A stretch of 64,000 nucleotides of DNA from contig SABN01000003.1 in NCBI GenBank assembly GCA_009928955.1, positions 1 to 64,000 of the forward strand. Reading direction: 5' to 3'. Position 1 is the first letter of the stretch. Each line of letters opens with the position of its first letter. Under the pieces are notes generated by a model. It searched no databases and was not told where the DNA came from. It worked only from the letters and a program-made list of their open reading frames with translations. Shown piece after piece: positions 41,804 to 48,967 of this stretch. The DNA is from Opitutia bacterium. Lineage in GTDB: Bacteria > Verrucomicrobiota > Kiritimatiellia > CAIQIC01 > Lenti-01. A program made the position numbers and the translations under genes.

Positions 41804-44209
41804 ATGAACCGGCCGGAGATGCGCGGCGCGAGAAGTGCCCAGGTGAAAATGGCGTTGTTCCGGAAAACATTGGGCTTTGCGGGCGAAGGTTGGTTTTGGC
41901 TGTTGGTGGCCCTCGCCTTTGCGATGGCGTGGAAATGGTTGGCGCTGGCCGCCGCCGCGCCTCACGGAGGTCTTTCCCTTTTGCGATTCAGCGCGATTAC
42001 CGTCGCCCTGTTTGCCGGGCCGGGCTTGTTTCTGCTCAAGATGTTTCCCATGCCGGATTCATCCCCCCTGACCCGATTTCTGTGGGTGGTTTGGATCAGT
42101 TTAGGCGCCAATCTATTGGTTTTGTGGGCATTGTATTGGTTCGGAATCTACACGGGGACGGCGGCGTGGAGCGTGCTCGGAATCTCCGGGCTGCTGGGCA
42201 TGGCGGGAGCGTCCGGCGCGCATCCCCTCTCGGCGGCGTTGGCTTTCCGCCGCTGGTGGTTTCGGCAGCCGAGACTGGACCGGATCGTCTTTGCGATCCT
42301 TGCGCTGGATCTTGCGTTTTCGATGCTGCAGGCCGCCGGAACCCATTTCGGGGCTTGGGATGCCATTGTGTCATGGGATAAATGGGGCTGCGACATGGCC
42401 GAGCGGACGGGCTTGGGGCGCTATGCCATGGGGGGCTATCCTCAAATGCTTCCGACGCTGTATTCCCCGTACTACAAGGTGGCCGGAACCTGGTTGGCGG
42501 GACTTCCGGACGAACAACTGTTGTTGCATGGCCTGAATGCCCTGTTCCCCTTATTGCTGTTGGCGGGCCTGATCCGCTTGTGCGCCGTGTTGCGCGTGCG
42601 CTGGTCCCTGGCCGCCCTTGTCTTGTTTGGAAACGAGCATGTGCGGCTCTGCTTGACATCGGGATATGCGGACATTCCGGCGACGGCGTTGACCATCGGG
42701 GGCTTGGCGCTCATGTTGACCGCCGCCGTCGACCCATGGCCCGCATCCTGGACGGGGCGGCGCCCCGTGATCGGCCTGCTTTTTTCCCTGCCCGTTTTTC
42801 TCATGGCATTTTCCAAGGCGCAAGGCGTGGTGTTCGCGTTGCTGGGACTGGCGTGCGGCGTGTGGCTGGCGCCCCGTTCGCGGCGCTGGCCCGTCGCCGC
42901 ATGGCTGGGATGCGCCGTCGCGCTGGGTCTTCTCTGGACCGCGCCATTCTATGTCCACCAGTCCTATTATTCCCGGCATTACGACGAGGCCGACGCAAAT
43001 CCTCGGTTGCACACGTTCGTGGTCGAGGTGTCCAAGCCGAACTTGATCCAGCCGTCCTGGCGGAAGGCCGGATCCGATGCGAAAACGCTGGTGGAGGGGT
43101 ATCGCCAACTTCCCTTTCTCCGGCGGGTGGATGCCCGCATCTGGTGGCTGGCGTTTTATGGGGGCGCGCTTGCGGCCGTGGCCATCCCCCGCCTGGTGCC
43201 CATTGCCCTGATGGCCGGGATGGGGTTCGTCCTGTGGTTTTTCACGGTTTCGTATGATTGGCGAAACGCCTTTGTCCCCTTGGCGCTGCTGTCCGTCCTG
43301 TTGGCCGGAAGCTTGACCTGGATGAACGAACGCTTGAAAAACCATCCTTGGATCGACGGACTGACGACGCTTTCCGTGTATCTTCTGTTCGGGCTGGGTT
43401 TTTCCTGGGGCACGATCCAAAACGCATCCCGGTGGGGGCAAGCCGTGCAAGCCCCCCGCATATGGAAAACCGAGCTGGCGGGGCGACTCAATCTTGTTTC
43501 CCCGGCCTTCCGGGTTGTCCGCAACCTCGTCGAGCAATCTCCGCTGGGGCGGCGGGCAAACCGGATCTACTGCGACGACAACCTGTACCGTTATCTGGGA
43601 TCCCGGGGTGTCTATACCTTGAAGGGAAATTCGTTTTCGGACATCAAAAACCATGACCTGTTGCTCCGCAAGGGCGACGAGCCCCTGCCGGGCGAATTCA
43701 CTTCCGTGGCGCGCCTGCACAGCTTGGGATATGACACGTTGGCCGCGGCGGGTCCCTGCTGGGTGCCGACGCCGTTCGACGTGGTTGCGCATGGCGAAGT
43801 GGGGCTGCGCCCGGATGGCGAAGGTGGATTTTTTCTGGCAGGGCTGGGCGATGCGGACTTGAGCCTGGCCGCACTCGGTCCGTTGCAAGGGCAATCCGTC
43901 GTGCTGCTCAACATCGAGTTCGGGTCGGAGTCCGAAGCCCATGCGGTCGAGGTGTCCTGGGCTCCGGATTGGGATGTCGCAACCGTTCTCCGCACGCGAC
44001 TTTTGTTTCTCGTGAAAGGGCGGTGCGCGCAGGGCGTGATTTGGCTGGACCGTCTGGGCGAAGAAGAAACCCTGGAAAACCCCTTTCCGATCCACATCCG
44101 CAAGAATGCGCCAGAGCAGATTTGCATCCGCAAGGTTGGGGTTGAAATCATCCCGCCTTTCGTGGAGGCTCAAGCGCAGAACCCTGGCAACAAAAGCGAA
44201 CCGGAATGA
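41804..44209 (+). CDS. large polytopic membrane protein, putative GT-C glycosyltransferase
   Basis: An 801-residue membrane protein: a helix near residue 20-45 ('GWFWLLVALAFAMAWKWLALA'), about ten more to residue 525, then a 270-residue soluble C-terminus. 'GAWDAIVSWDKWGCDMAE' resembles the acidic loop of GT-C proteins, although it is later in the chain than usual. ATG 41804 is chosen because it directly follows the stop of the 5' remnant ORF; ATG 41849 and GTG 41729 are alternatives. The C-terminal domain is beta-rich ('VVLLNIEFGSESEAHAVEVSW'), perhaps a carbohydrate-binding fold. It overlaps the next GT4 by 4 bp. Family not firmly identified. Confidence 0.55.
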   Translation: MNRPEMRGARSAQVKMALFRKTLGFAGEGWFWLLVALAFAMAWKWLALAAAAPHGGLSLLRFSAITVALFAGPGLFLLKMFPMPDSSPLTRFLWVVWISLGANLLVLWALYWFGIYTGTAAWSVLGISGLLGMAGASGAHPLSAALAFRRWWFRQPRLDRIVFAILALDLAFSMLQAAGTHFGAWDAIVSWDKWGCDMAERTGLGRYAMGGYPQMLPTLYSPYYKVAGTWLAGLPDEQLLLHGLNALFPLLLLAGLIRLCAVLRVRWSLAALVLFGNEHVRLCLTSGYADIPATALTIGGLALMLTAAVDPWPASWTGRRPVIGLLFSLPVFLMAFSKAQGVVFALLGLACGVWLAPRSRRWPVAAWLGCAVALGLLWTAPFYVHQSYYSRHYDEADANPRLHTFVVEVSKPNLIQPSWRKAGSDAKTLVEGYRQLPFLRRVDARIWWLAFYGGALAAVAIPRLVPIALMAGMGFVLWFFTVSYDWRNAFVPLALLSVLLAGSLTWMNERLKNHPWIDGLTTLSVYLLFGLGFSWGTIQNASRWGQAVQAPRIWKTELAGRLNLVSPAFRVVRNLVEQSPLGRRANRIYCDDNLYRYLGSRGVYTLKGNSFSDIKNHDLLLRKGDEPLPGEFTSVARLHSLGYDTLAAAGPCWVPTPFDVVAHGEVGLRPDGEGGFFLAGLGDADLSLAALGPLQGQSVVLLNIEFGSESEAHAVEVSWAPDWDVATVLRTRLLFLVKGRCAQGVIWLDRLGEEETLENPFPIHIRKNAPEQICIRKVGVEIIPPFVEAQAQNPGNKSEPE

Positions 44210-45366
44210 ACAACCCGAGAAAACCGGCGCCGGAACGAACAAGGGCCGCCTCCCTGCGCCTGGGCGTCAACGCGCTCTTTTATCTGCCCGGAGAGGTGGG
44301 GGGCTCCGAAACCTATCTGCGGGAGACGCTGCGCGCGCTGGCGCGCCGGCCGGACAAGCCCGCGGTCACGCTGTTCTCCAACGCCGAAAACGACGGCGAG
44401 CTGCGCGCGGAATTTCCGGACGCGGAGGTGGTGGCGTCGGGCGTCGCCGCCACGAACCGCGTCGCGCGCATCCTGGCCGAGCAGGTCCGGTTGCCGCGCC
44501 TGGCGCAGCGCGCGGGCGTGGAGGTGCTGTGGTCGCCGGGGTACACGGCGCCGGCGCTTTGCCCCTGTCCGCAGGTGGTGTCGATCCTCGACATGCAGTA
44601 CAAGCGGTTCCCCGCCGATGTCTCCTGGCTCGCGGCGCGCGCGATGGATGTGCTCTATCCGTCCGCCGCGCGGCGGTGCGGGGCCATCGTCGCGATCTCG
44701 GAATTCGCCAAGGCGGAGGTCGTTCATTTTCTCGGCGTTTCGCCGGAAAAAGTGACGGTGACGCTGCTGGCGGCGGATCCCGCGTTCGGCGCGCCGGGAG
44801 GGCCGCCGCCCGCGGCGGTGGCCGGCGCACCGTATCTGCTGTGCGTGGCGCATACGTATCCGCACAAGAACGTGGCGCTGCTGGTGCGGGCCTTCAACCG
44901 GATCGCGGCGGAGATTCCGCACCGGCTGGTGCTGGTGGGCAAGGCGCGGCTGGGCGAGCCGGAGGTGGCCGCCGCGCTGAAGGATTCCCCGCCCGGGCGC
45001 GTGGTGCGCCTGCCCGGGTTGCCGCGGCGCGACCTGATCGCGCTCTACCAGGGCGCGGACTGGTTCGTTTTTCCGTCGCTCTACGAAGGCTTCGGCCTGC
45101 CCGTGCTCGAAGCGATGTCCGCCGGCGCGCCCGTGCTGACGACGCGGGAGGCGTCCCTCCCCGAGATCGGCGGCGACGCCGTGCGCACCGCCGACGGCCG
45201 CGACGAGGCCGCCTTCGCCGCCGCCCTGCGCGCGGCCGCGGCGCTGCCGCGCGACGAGCGGGCGCGGCAGGTGGCCGCGGCAAAGGCGCGCGCCGCCGGG
45301 TTCACGTGGGAAGCCAGCGCGGAAAAACTATGGTATGTTCTGACGCAGGTTTTGAAATCGAGGTGA
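44206..45366 (+). CDS. glycosyltransferase family 4
   Basis: A 386-residue GT4 of the mannosyltransferase type: 'LRLGVNALFYLPGEVGGSETYLRETL' (acceptor Gly loop), 'QVVSILDMQYKRFP', 'IVAISEFAKAEVVHFLGV', 'LLCVAHTYPHKNVALLVRAF', 'LPGLPRRDLIALYQGADWFVFPSLYEGFGLPVLEAMSAGAPVLTTREASLPEIGG' containing E-x7-E. The last gene of the + strand glycan locus; a DUF4230-type gene follows after 4 bp. Its N-terminal segment is duplicated as a remnant at 41671. Confidence 0.92.
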   Translation: MNNPRKPAPERTRAASLRLGVNALFYLPGEVGGSETYLRETLRALARRPDKPAVTLFSNAENDGELRAEFPDAEVVASGVAATNRVARILAEQVRLPRLAQRAGVEVLWSPGYTAPALCPCPQVVSILDMQYKRFPADVSWLAARAMDVLYPSAARRCGAIVAISEFAKAEVVHFLGVSPEKVTVTLLAADPAFGAPGGPPPAAVAGAPYLLCVAHTYPHKNVALLVRAFNRIAAEIPHRLVLVGKARLGEPEVAAALKDSPPGRVVRLPGLPRRDLIALYQGADWFVFPSLYEGFGLPVLEAMSAGAPVLTTREASLPEIGGDAVRTADGRDEAAFAAALRAAAALPRDERARQVAAAKARAAGFTWEASAEKLWYVLTQVLKSR

Positions 45367-45370
45367 AGAC

Positions 45371-46069
45371 ATGAGCGCATCCCTGACCATCGTGCTGTTG
45401 AGTTTGCTGAGCGGCGCGCTGTTCGCCGGCCTGATCCTGGCCCTGCGCCGGAAGGGCGGCGGCAAGAAAGGCATGGAGATCCGCGCCACGGCCGCCATCG
45501 AGGAGCTGAAGGCCATTGGCGTGCTGTCCGTGTTCAAGGCGGTGACGAAGGAGATCGTGACGGCACGCGACCATTCGCTCGGCGATCTCGGCAAGCGCTA
45601 CCTCGAATGGCTGATCACGTCGAAGAAGATGGCGATGATCTTCGAGTTCGACATCGACTTCCAGTACGACCTGCGCGATCCGTCGTTCACGGTGCAGGCA
45701 GACGGTCCCGGCCGCTACCGCCTGCAGATGCCGCGCTGCGACTACGTCGTCCACGTGCGCAACGTGACCTTCTACGACGAGCAGGGCGGCAAGCTCCTGC
45801 CCATCATCCTGCCCGACGTGATCAACAAGATCCTCGGCGGCGGATTCAACGAAGTGGACCGCAACAAGCTGATGGAGGAAGCCAAGGCGCAGGCCGGGGC
45901 GCTCGCGGAAAACCTCGCCCGCCGCCTCAGCTCCGAAGTGCAGACCTCCGCGCGCCAGACGATGGAGATGCTGGCCAAGAGCTTCGGCGCGGCCGCCGTC
46001 CGCGTGATCTTCCCCGACACCGCGCCCCACAAGGCGCAGGTCGTCGAAAGCGCCGCCGCCGCGACCTGA
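45371..46069 (+). CDS. DUF4230-like membrane-anchored protein
   Basis: A 232-residue protein with one N-terminal helix ('LTIVLLSLLSGALFAGLILAL') and a soluble domain. 'LKAIGVLSVFKAVTKEIVTA', 'SKKMAMIFEFDIDFQYDLRDPSF', 'YRLQMPRCDYVVHVRNVTFYDE' and a helical tail ('MEEAKAQAGALAENLARRLSSEVQTSARQTMEML') match the layout of DUF4230 proteins, whose function is not established. It follows the GT4 by 4 bp but its job in glycan synthesis is unproven. Just downstream lies a palindrome cluster that should terminate transcription. Confidence 0.65.
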   Translation: MSASLTIVLLSLLSGALFAGLILALRRKGGGKKGMEIRATAAIEELKAIGVLSVFKAVTKEIVTARDHSLGDLGKRYLEWLITSKKMAMIFEFDIDFQYDLRDPSFTVQADGPGRYRLQMPRCDYVVHVRNVTFYDEQGGKLLPIILPDVINKILGGGFNEVDRNKLMEEAKAQAGALAENLARRLSSEVQTSARQTMEMLAKSFGAAAVRVIFPDTAPHKAQVVESAAAAT

Positions 46070-46108
46070 GCCACCCCTGCGGGGACGCGCGGCGCGCGCC
46101 GCGGCGAA

Positions 46109-46238
46109 AAGTTTTCCACACTGTGGAAAACTTTTTTCCACACCGTGGAAAAACCGGGCAGTTTTTTCCACACCGTGGAAACTTTTTTTCCATTGCGTGG
46201 AAAAACCCTGAAAAAGTTTTCCATTGCGTGGAAAACTG
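46109..46238. repeat. cluster of five TTTTCCAC-type palindromes between convergent genes (probable bidirectional terminator)
   Basis: Five perfect or near-perfect inverted repeats in 130 bp: 46109-46132 (AAGTTTTCCACACTGTGGAA core), 46132-46153 and 46162-46181 (TTTTCCACACCGTGGAAA), 46183-46205 and 46211-46238 (TTTTCCATTGCGTGGAAAA). Each has an 8-11 bp stem, a 3-nt loop and flanking A/T runs, so each transcript would form a hairpin followed by a U-tract from either strand. The cluster fills the gap between the DUF4230 gene (+) and the small membrane protein gene (-), as expected for a bidirectional terminator. A sixth copy is at 53415-53442. Confidence 0.85.
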
Positions 46239-46619
46239 TCAGGTCCGGTCGTTTTCCAGTTCCCGGATGCGCGCTTTCAGGCGGCGGTTTTCCTCGGCCA
46301 GCGCTGCTGCGCTCGTTGGCGCGGGGGGCGGTTGCTCCTCCGCGATGCAGTCGTCCGTGAGATAGACGCCGCTGAACATGGCGGTCTTCACGTGCGCCCG
46401 GTGCAGGCGGCCGTGCTCGTCCCGGTAGGTGATCCGGTAGATCCGCGAATCCTTCTCGCCGGACCAGCCGGGGCCGAAGGGCTCCCAGCTGCGGTCGACG
46501 AGCTCCCAGCCGCGTTCGCGCAGATAGCGCTCGACGCGCTCGCCGTCGATGGAGCCCGCCATCAGCCGGATCACAATGATCAGGAGGATGAAGCCGATGA
46601 AGATGGCGGCGGGTTCCAT
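46239..46619 (-). CDS. small membrane protein of unknown function with C-terminal coiled coil
   Basis: A 126-residue protein: N-terminal helix 'AAIFIGFILLIIVIRLMAG' (4-22), a basic soluble part with a compact beta-like segment ('DGERVERYLRERGWELVDRSWEPFGPGW', 'RIYRITYRDEHGRLHRAHVKTAMFSGVYLT'), and a short coiled coil ('LAEENRRLKARIRELEND') at the end. No family was recognised. It starts 2 bp after the GH13 gene stop on the same strand, so it is probably the last gene of a cupin-GH13-small protein operon. Its stop codon abuts the palindrome cluster. Confidence 0.7.
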   Translation of the reverse strand: MEPAAIFIGFILLIIVIRLMAGSIDGERVERYLRERGWELVDRSWEPFGPGWSGEKDSRIYRITYRDEHGRLHRAHVKTAMFSGVYLTDDCIAEEQPPPAPTSAAALAEENRRLKARIRELENDRT

Positions 46620-46621
46620 GG

Positions 46622-48340
46622 CTACCGTTCCTTGACGAGGCGGAAGCCGTTGGCGGGGACGCGGAGGGGGCCGGCGGGAAGATCTTCGCCGGTCCAGAGG
46701 TCGCAGGCGGGGCGGGGCAGATCGATTTCCGCGTCTGCGCTTCCCTTGTGGATGGCGCAGACAATTTTTACGCCGTCGAGTTCGCGTTCGAAGACGAGCG
46801 TGGCGTCGTCGGGCGCGGGGAGCCAGCGGAAGGCGCCGCGCCGGAGCGCGGGTTCGGCGTGCCGGAGGGCGATGAGGCGCTGGTAGAAGGCGAAGAGGTC
46901 CAGATCGGGGTTGCGCGGGTGGGGCGCGAGGAGCGGGGCGCGGAAGCCTTGCGTTTCGTCTTCGTAGGCGAGGTCGCTCCAGAGCATGGGCTGGCGGTCG
47001 CAGGGATCGTTGGCGCCCCACATGCCGACTTCGGTGCCGTAGTAGAGCATGGGGGCGCCGGGGCCGGCGAACTGCCAGGCGGCGGCCATCTTCAGCGCCT
47101 GCTTGGCATCGGGGCCGGGGCGGTGCGTCTTCAGCGCGGGATTGTCGGCGGCCTTGGGCCAGTTGAAGTAGGCGTCCCACGAGGTCGGCGGCGGGCAGGC
47201 GCTTTCGAGCAGCGTGAGGATGCGGCCGGTGTCGTGCGAATCGAGCAGGTTCTGCATGATCAGATTGCTGCCCGGCTCGTGGCGCGCGTGGAGGGCGTCG
47301 ATGCGCGCGCGGAATTCGGCGGCGCCGATGGCGGCGGGGTTGGTGGTGAAGAAGGCGAGGGTGGGATAGGTCCACTCGTAGTTCATGACGGCGGAGAATT
47401 CGTCGGGCCGGATCCAGTCCTGGGCGGGGCCGACGATTTCGCCGGTGGTGTAGGCCTCGGGATTGATCGCACGCACATGCGCGTGCCATTCGCGCCAGAA
47501 GCCGTGGGGCACGCAGTAGGCGACGTCGAGCCGCCAGCCGTCGACGCCTTCGGACGGGCGGCCCCGGCCGGAGGGGTCCATCCAGCGGCGGGTGGCATCG
47601 AAGATGTACTGCTTGATGCCGGGGTTGAGGGTGTTTTCGTCGCGCCCGAAGTTGGGCAGGCTGCCGCCGCCGTCCCAACTGGCATGCTCGAAGGTGCCGT
47701 CCTCGCCCCACTTCGCGATCTGGTACCAGTCGGCGTAGCGGGAGGCGCGGCCGTTCTTCTTCAGGTCCTGGAACGCGAAGCAGCGGGTGCCGGAGTGGTT
47801 GAAGACGCCGTCGAGGATGAGGCGCATGCCCCGCGCATGGACGTCGGCCACCAAATCCAGAAAATAGCGGTCGGCGGCGGTCCAGATCCAGGTGGCGGGA
47901 TCTTCGGTCTCGTGGGCGGCGGCGAGCGCGGCGAGGTCGCCTTCGCGGTCGGGACCGAGGGTGGGGTCGATGTGGTGGTAGCAGGTGGCGTCGTACTTGT
48001 GCAGGGAGGCGGCCCAGAACACCGGGTTCAGGTAGAGCGCGTTGATGCCGAGCTGCTGCAGGTACGGGAGCTGTTCGCGCAGGCCGACGAGGTCGCCGCC
48101 GAAACGGCGGTCGAAGACGGTGCCCCAGAAGTTGTGCTGCTTGGGGCGTTCCCATTCGTCACGGCCGTACCACTCCATGCCCCAGGGGGAGACGCGCCAG
48201 CCGGGGATGCGCTCGCCGCCGAAATCCTCGGGGCGCGGGTCGGATTGCGGCGCGCCGTTGCGGAAGCGCTCGGGGAATACTTGGTACCAGACGGCGTCCT
48301 TGGCCCAATCGGGCGAGGCGGGGGGATTTTGTTGATGCAT
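46622..48340 (-). CDS. GH13 alpha-amylase family glycosidase (neopullulanase/cyclomaltodextrinase-like)
   Basis: A 572-residue cytoplasmic alpha-glucan hydrolase. It opens 'DWAKDAVWYQVFPERFRNG' and 'FFGGDL..L'-type barrel start, then shows all four GH13 regions: I 'LDGVFNHSG' (176-184), II 'GWRLDVA' (nucleophile Asp272), III 'TGEIVG' (acid/base Glu301), IV 'LLDSHDTGR' (Asp370). A small C-terminal beta domain ends 'LWTGEDLPAGPLRVPANGFRLV'. No signal peptide. ATG 48340 is chosen; the ORF upstream runs through the poly-C tract and belongs to another frame of the cupin gene. Probably degrades storage or imported alpha-glucans with the GH31 enzyme encoded nearby. Confidence 0.9.
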   Translation of the reverse strand: MHQQNPPASPDWAKDAVWYQVFPERFRNGAPQSDPRPEDFGGERIPGWRVSPWGMEWYGRDEWERPKQHNFWGTVFDRRFGGDLVGLREQLPYLQQLGINALYLNPVFWAASLHKYDATCYHHIDPTLGPDREGDLAALAAAHETEDPATWIWTAADRYFLDLVADVHARGMRLILDGVFNHSGTRCFAFQDLKKNGRASRYADWYQIAKWGEDGTFEHASWDGGGSLPNFGRDENTLNPGIKQYIFDATRRWMDPSGRGRPSEGVDGWRLDVAYCVPHGFWREWHAHVRAINPEAYTTGEIVGPAQDWIRPDEFSAVMNYEWTYPTLAFFTTNPAAIGAAEFRARIDALHARHEPGSNLIMQNLLDSHDTGRILTLLESACPPPTSWDAYFNWPKAADNPALKTHRPGPDAKQALKMAAAWQFAGPGAPMLYYGTEVGMWGANDPCDRQPMLWSDLAYEDETQGFRAPLLAPHPRNPDLDLFAFYQRLIALRHAEPALRRGAFRWLPAPDDATLVFERELDGVKIVCAIHKGSADAEIDLPRPACDLWTGEDLPAGPLRVPANGFRLVKER

Positions 48341-48849
48341 AACGATGGCGGGGGGGGGGGCTGGAGGGATCCTGTGGCGGAGCAGAGCGATTTGAGCCAA
48401 GCAAGATAGGCGGGGGCCTTGGGGTCGCCTTCGGGCGGTGCGAAGGCGGCTTTTTCGGCCGGTACGAGGGGGACATAGGGGCCGGCCTTGGCCTCAAAGA
48501 AGAGGGTGCCGTCTTCGAGGGCGATCCACGTGTGGAACGTATTGTAGGGCACATCGGCGACTTGGCCGGGATGGAGAATTGAGGCGGAGAGTACTTGGCC
48601 GGCGTCATCAAAGATGACGGCCCCAAGTTTGCCGCGGAGGAGGACGAGGGATTCATCCTTAGAGGGATCCATGTGGCGGTGGGGTTGGACGTAGGTGTCG
48701 GCGCAGAGGGCGTTGAAGAAGCGCTGGCAGGGATAGTTGGGGCTGGCGTGGAGGTTGAAGTTTTTGCGGCGGCGGGGCGACGCGGCGGCCTCGGCGGCGA
48801 GGCGATCGAGAAAGGCATCGTCGAGAATGCGGATGGGGGGCGGGTTCAT
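48028..48849 (-). CDS. WbuC-family cupin, possibly frameshifted at a poly-C tract
   Basis: The first 170 residues are a WbuC-type metal-binding cupin: 'DDAFLDRLAAEAAASPRRRKNFNLHASPNYPCQRFFNAL', 'YVQPHRHMDPSKDESLVLLRGKLGAVIFDDAG', 'NTFHTWIALEDGTLFFEAKAGPYVPL', with the usual end 'PKAPAYLAWLKSL'. There is no stop there: the frame enters 11 consecutive C (48350-48360 on the + strand as G) and continues 100 codons out of frame inside the GH13 gene. With one more C the cupin would read straight into GH13 without a stop. The reported span is the literal ORF; the believable part is 48361-48849. WbuC proteins are often found in O-antigen loci. Confidence 0.7.
   Translation of the reverse strand: MNPPPIRILDDAFLDRLAAEAAASPRRRKNFNLHASPNYPCQRFFNALCADTYVQPHRHMDPSKDESLVLLRGKLGAVIFDDAGQVLSASILHPGQVADVPYNTFHTWIALEDGTLFFEAKAGPYVPLVPAEKAAFAPPEGDPKAPAYLAWLKSLCSATGSLQPPPPPSLCINKIPPPRPIGPRTPSGTKYSPSASATARRNPTRAPRISAASASPAGASPPGAWSGTAVTNGNAPSSTTSGAPSSTAVSAATSSACANSSRTCSSSASTRST
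48350..48360. repeat. 11-bp homopolymer (poly-G on +, poly-C on coding strand)
   Basis: Uninterrupted run of 11 G on the + strand, between the conserved end of the cupin and the ATG of the GH13 gene. In the cupin frame it reads Pro codons. Changing its length by +1 (or -2) joins the cupin and GH13 frames into one ORF; -1 leads to a third frame open to 48159. Such tracts are prone to slippage in replication, transcription and sequencing. Confidence 0.9.
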
Positions 48850-48886
48850 ATCGGTGCAAGGGATAGCAGAAATGCGGGGAAAACTT

Positions 48887-48929
48887 CAATATCCAATACC
48901 CAACAAGGAATATCCAATGTCCAATGTCC
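48887..48929. repeat. ATCCAAT-type intergenic tract, copy 1
   Basis: Degenerate tandem 7-8-mers (aatatccaatacc, aatatccaatgtccaatgtcc) upstream of the cupin start (the cupin reads leftwards) and directly next to REP-like copy 1. The same arrangement, tract then REP-like hairpin, recurs upstream of the GH31 gene. Function unknown. Confidence 0.75.
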
Positions 48930-48930
48930 G

Positions 48931-48967
48931 GACCTGATTCACCCACGGGGCAAGCCCGTGGGGGTCT
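48931..48967 (+). repeat. REP-like 37-bp hairpin element, copy 1
   Basis: GACCTGATTC followed by cccacggg-gcaag-cccgtggg and ggtct. A perfect 8-bp stem with a 5-nt loop. It forms the 3' edge of the GH31 gene, whose TAG stop (48966-48968, minus strand) is provided by the end of the element. Two further copies lie 5' of GH31. Confidence 0.85.

Noticed and set aside
46109-46238. CRISPR array
   Set aside because: The units are short palindromes with variable arms and no unique spacers of regular length; no cas genes nearby.
46748-48409. 553-codon + strand ORF opposite GH13
   Set aside because: Low-complexity Gly/Val/Glu translation with no motif; the minus strand carries all four GH13 catalytic regions.
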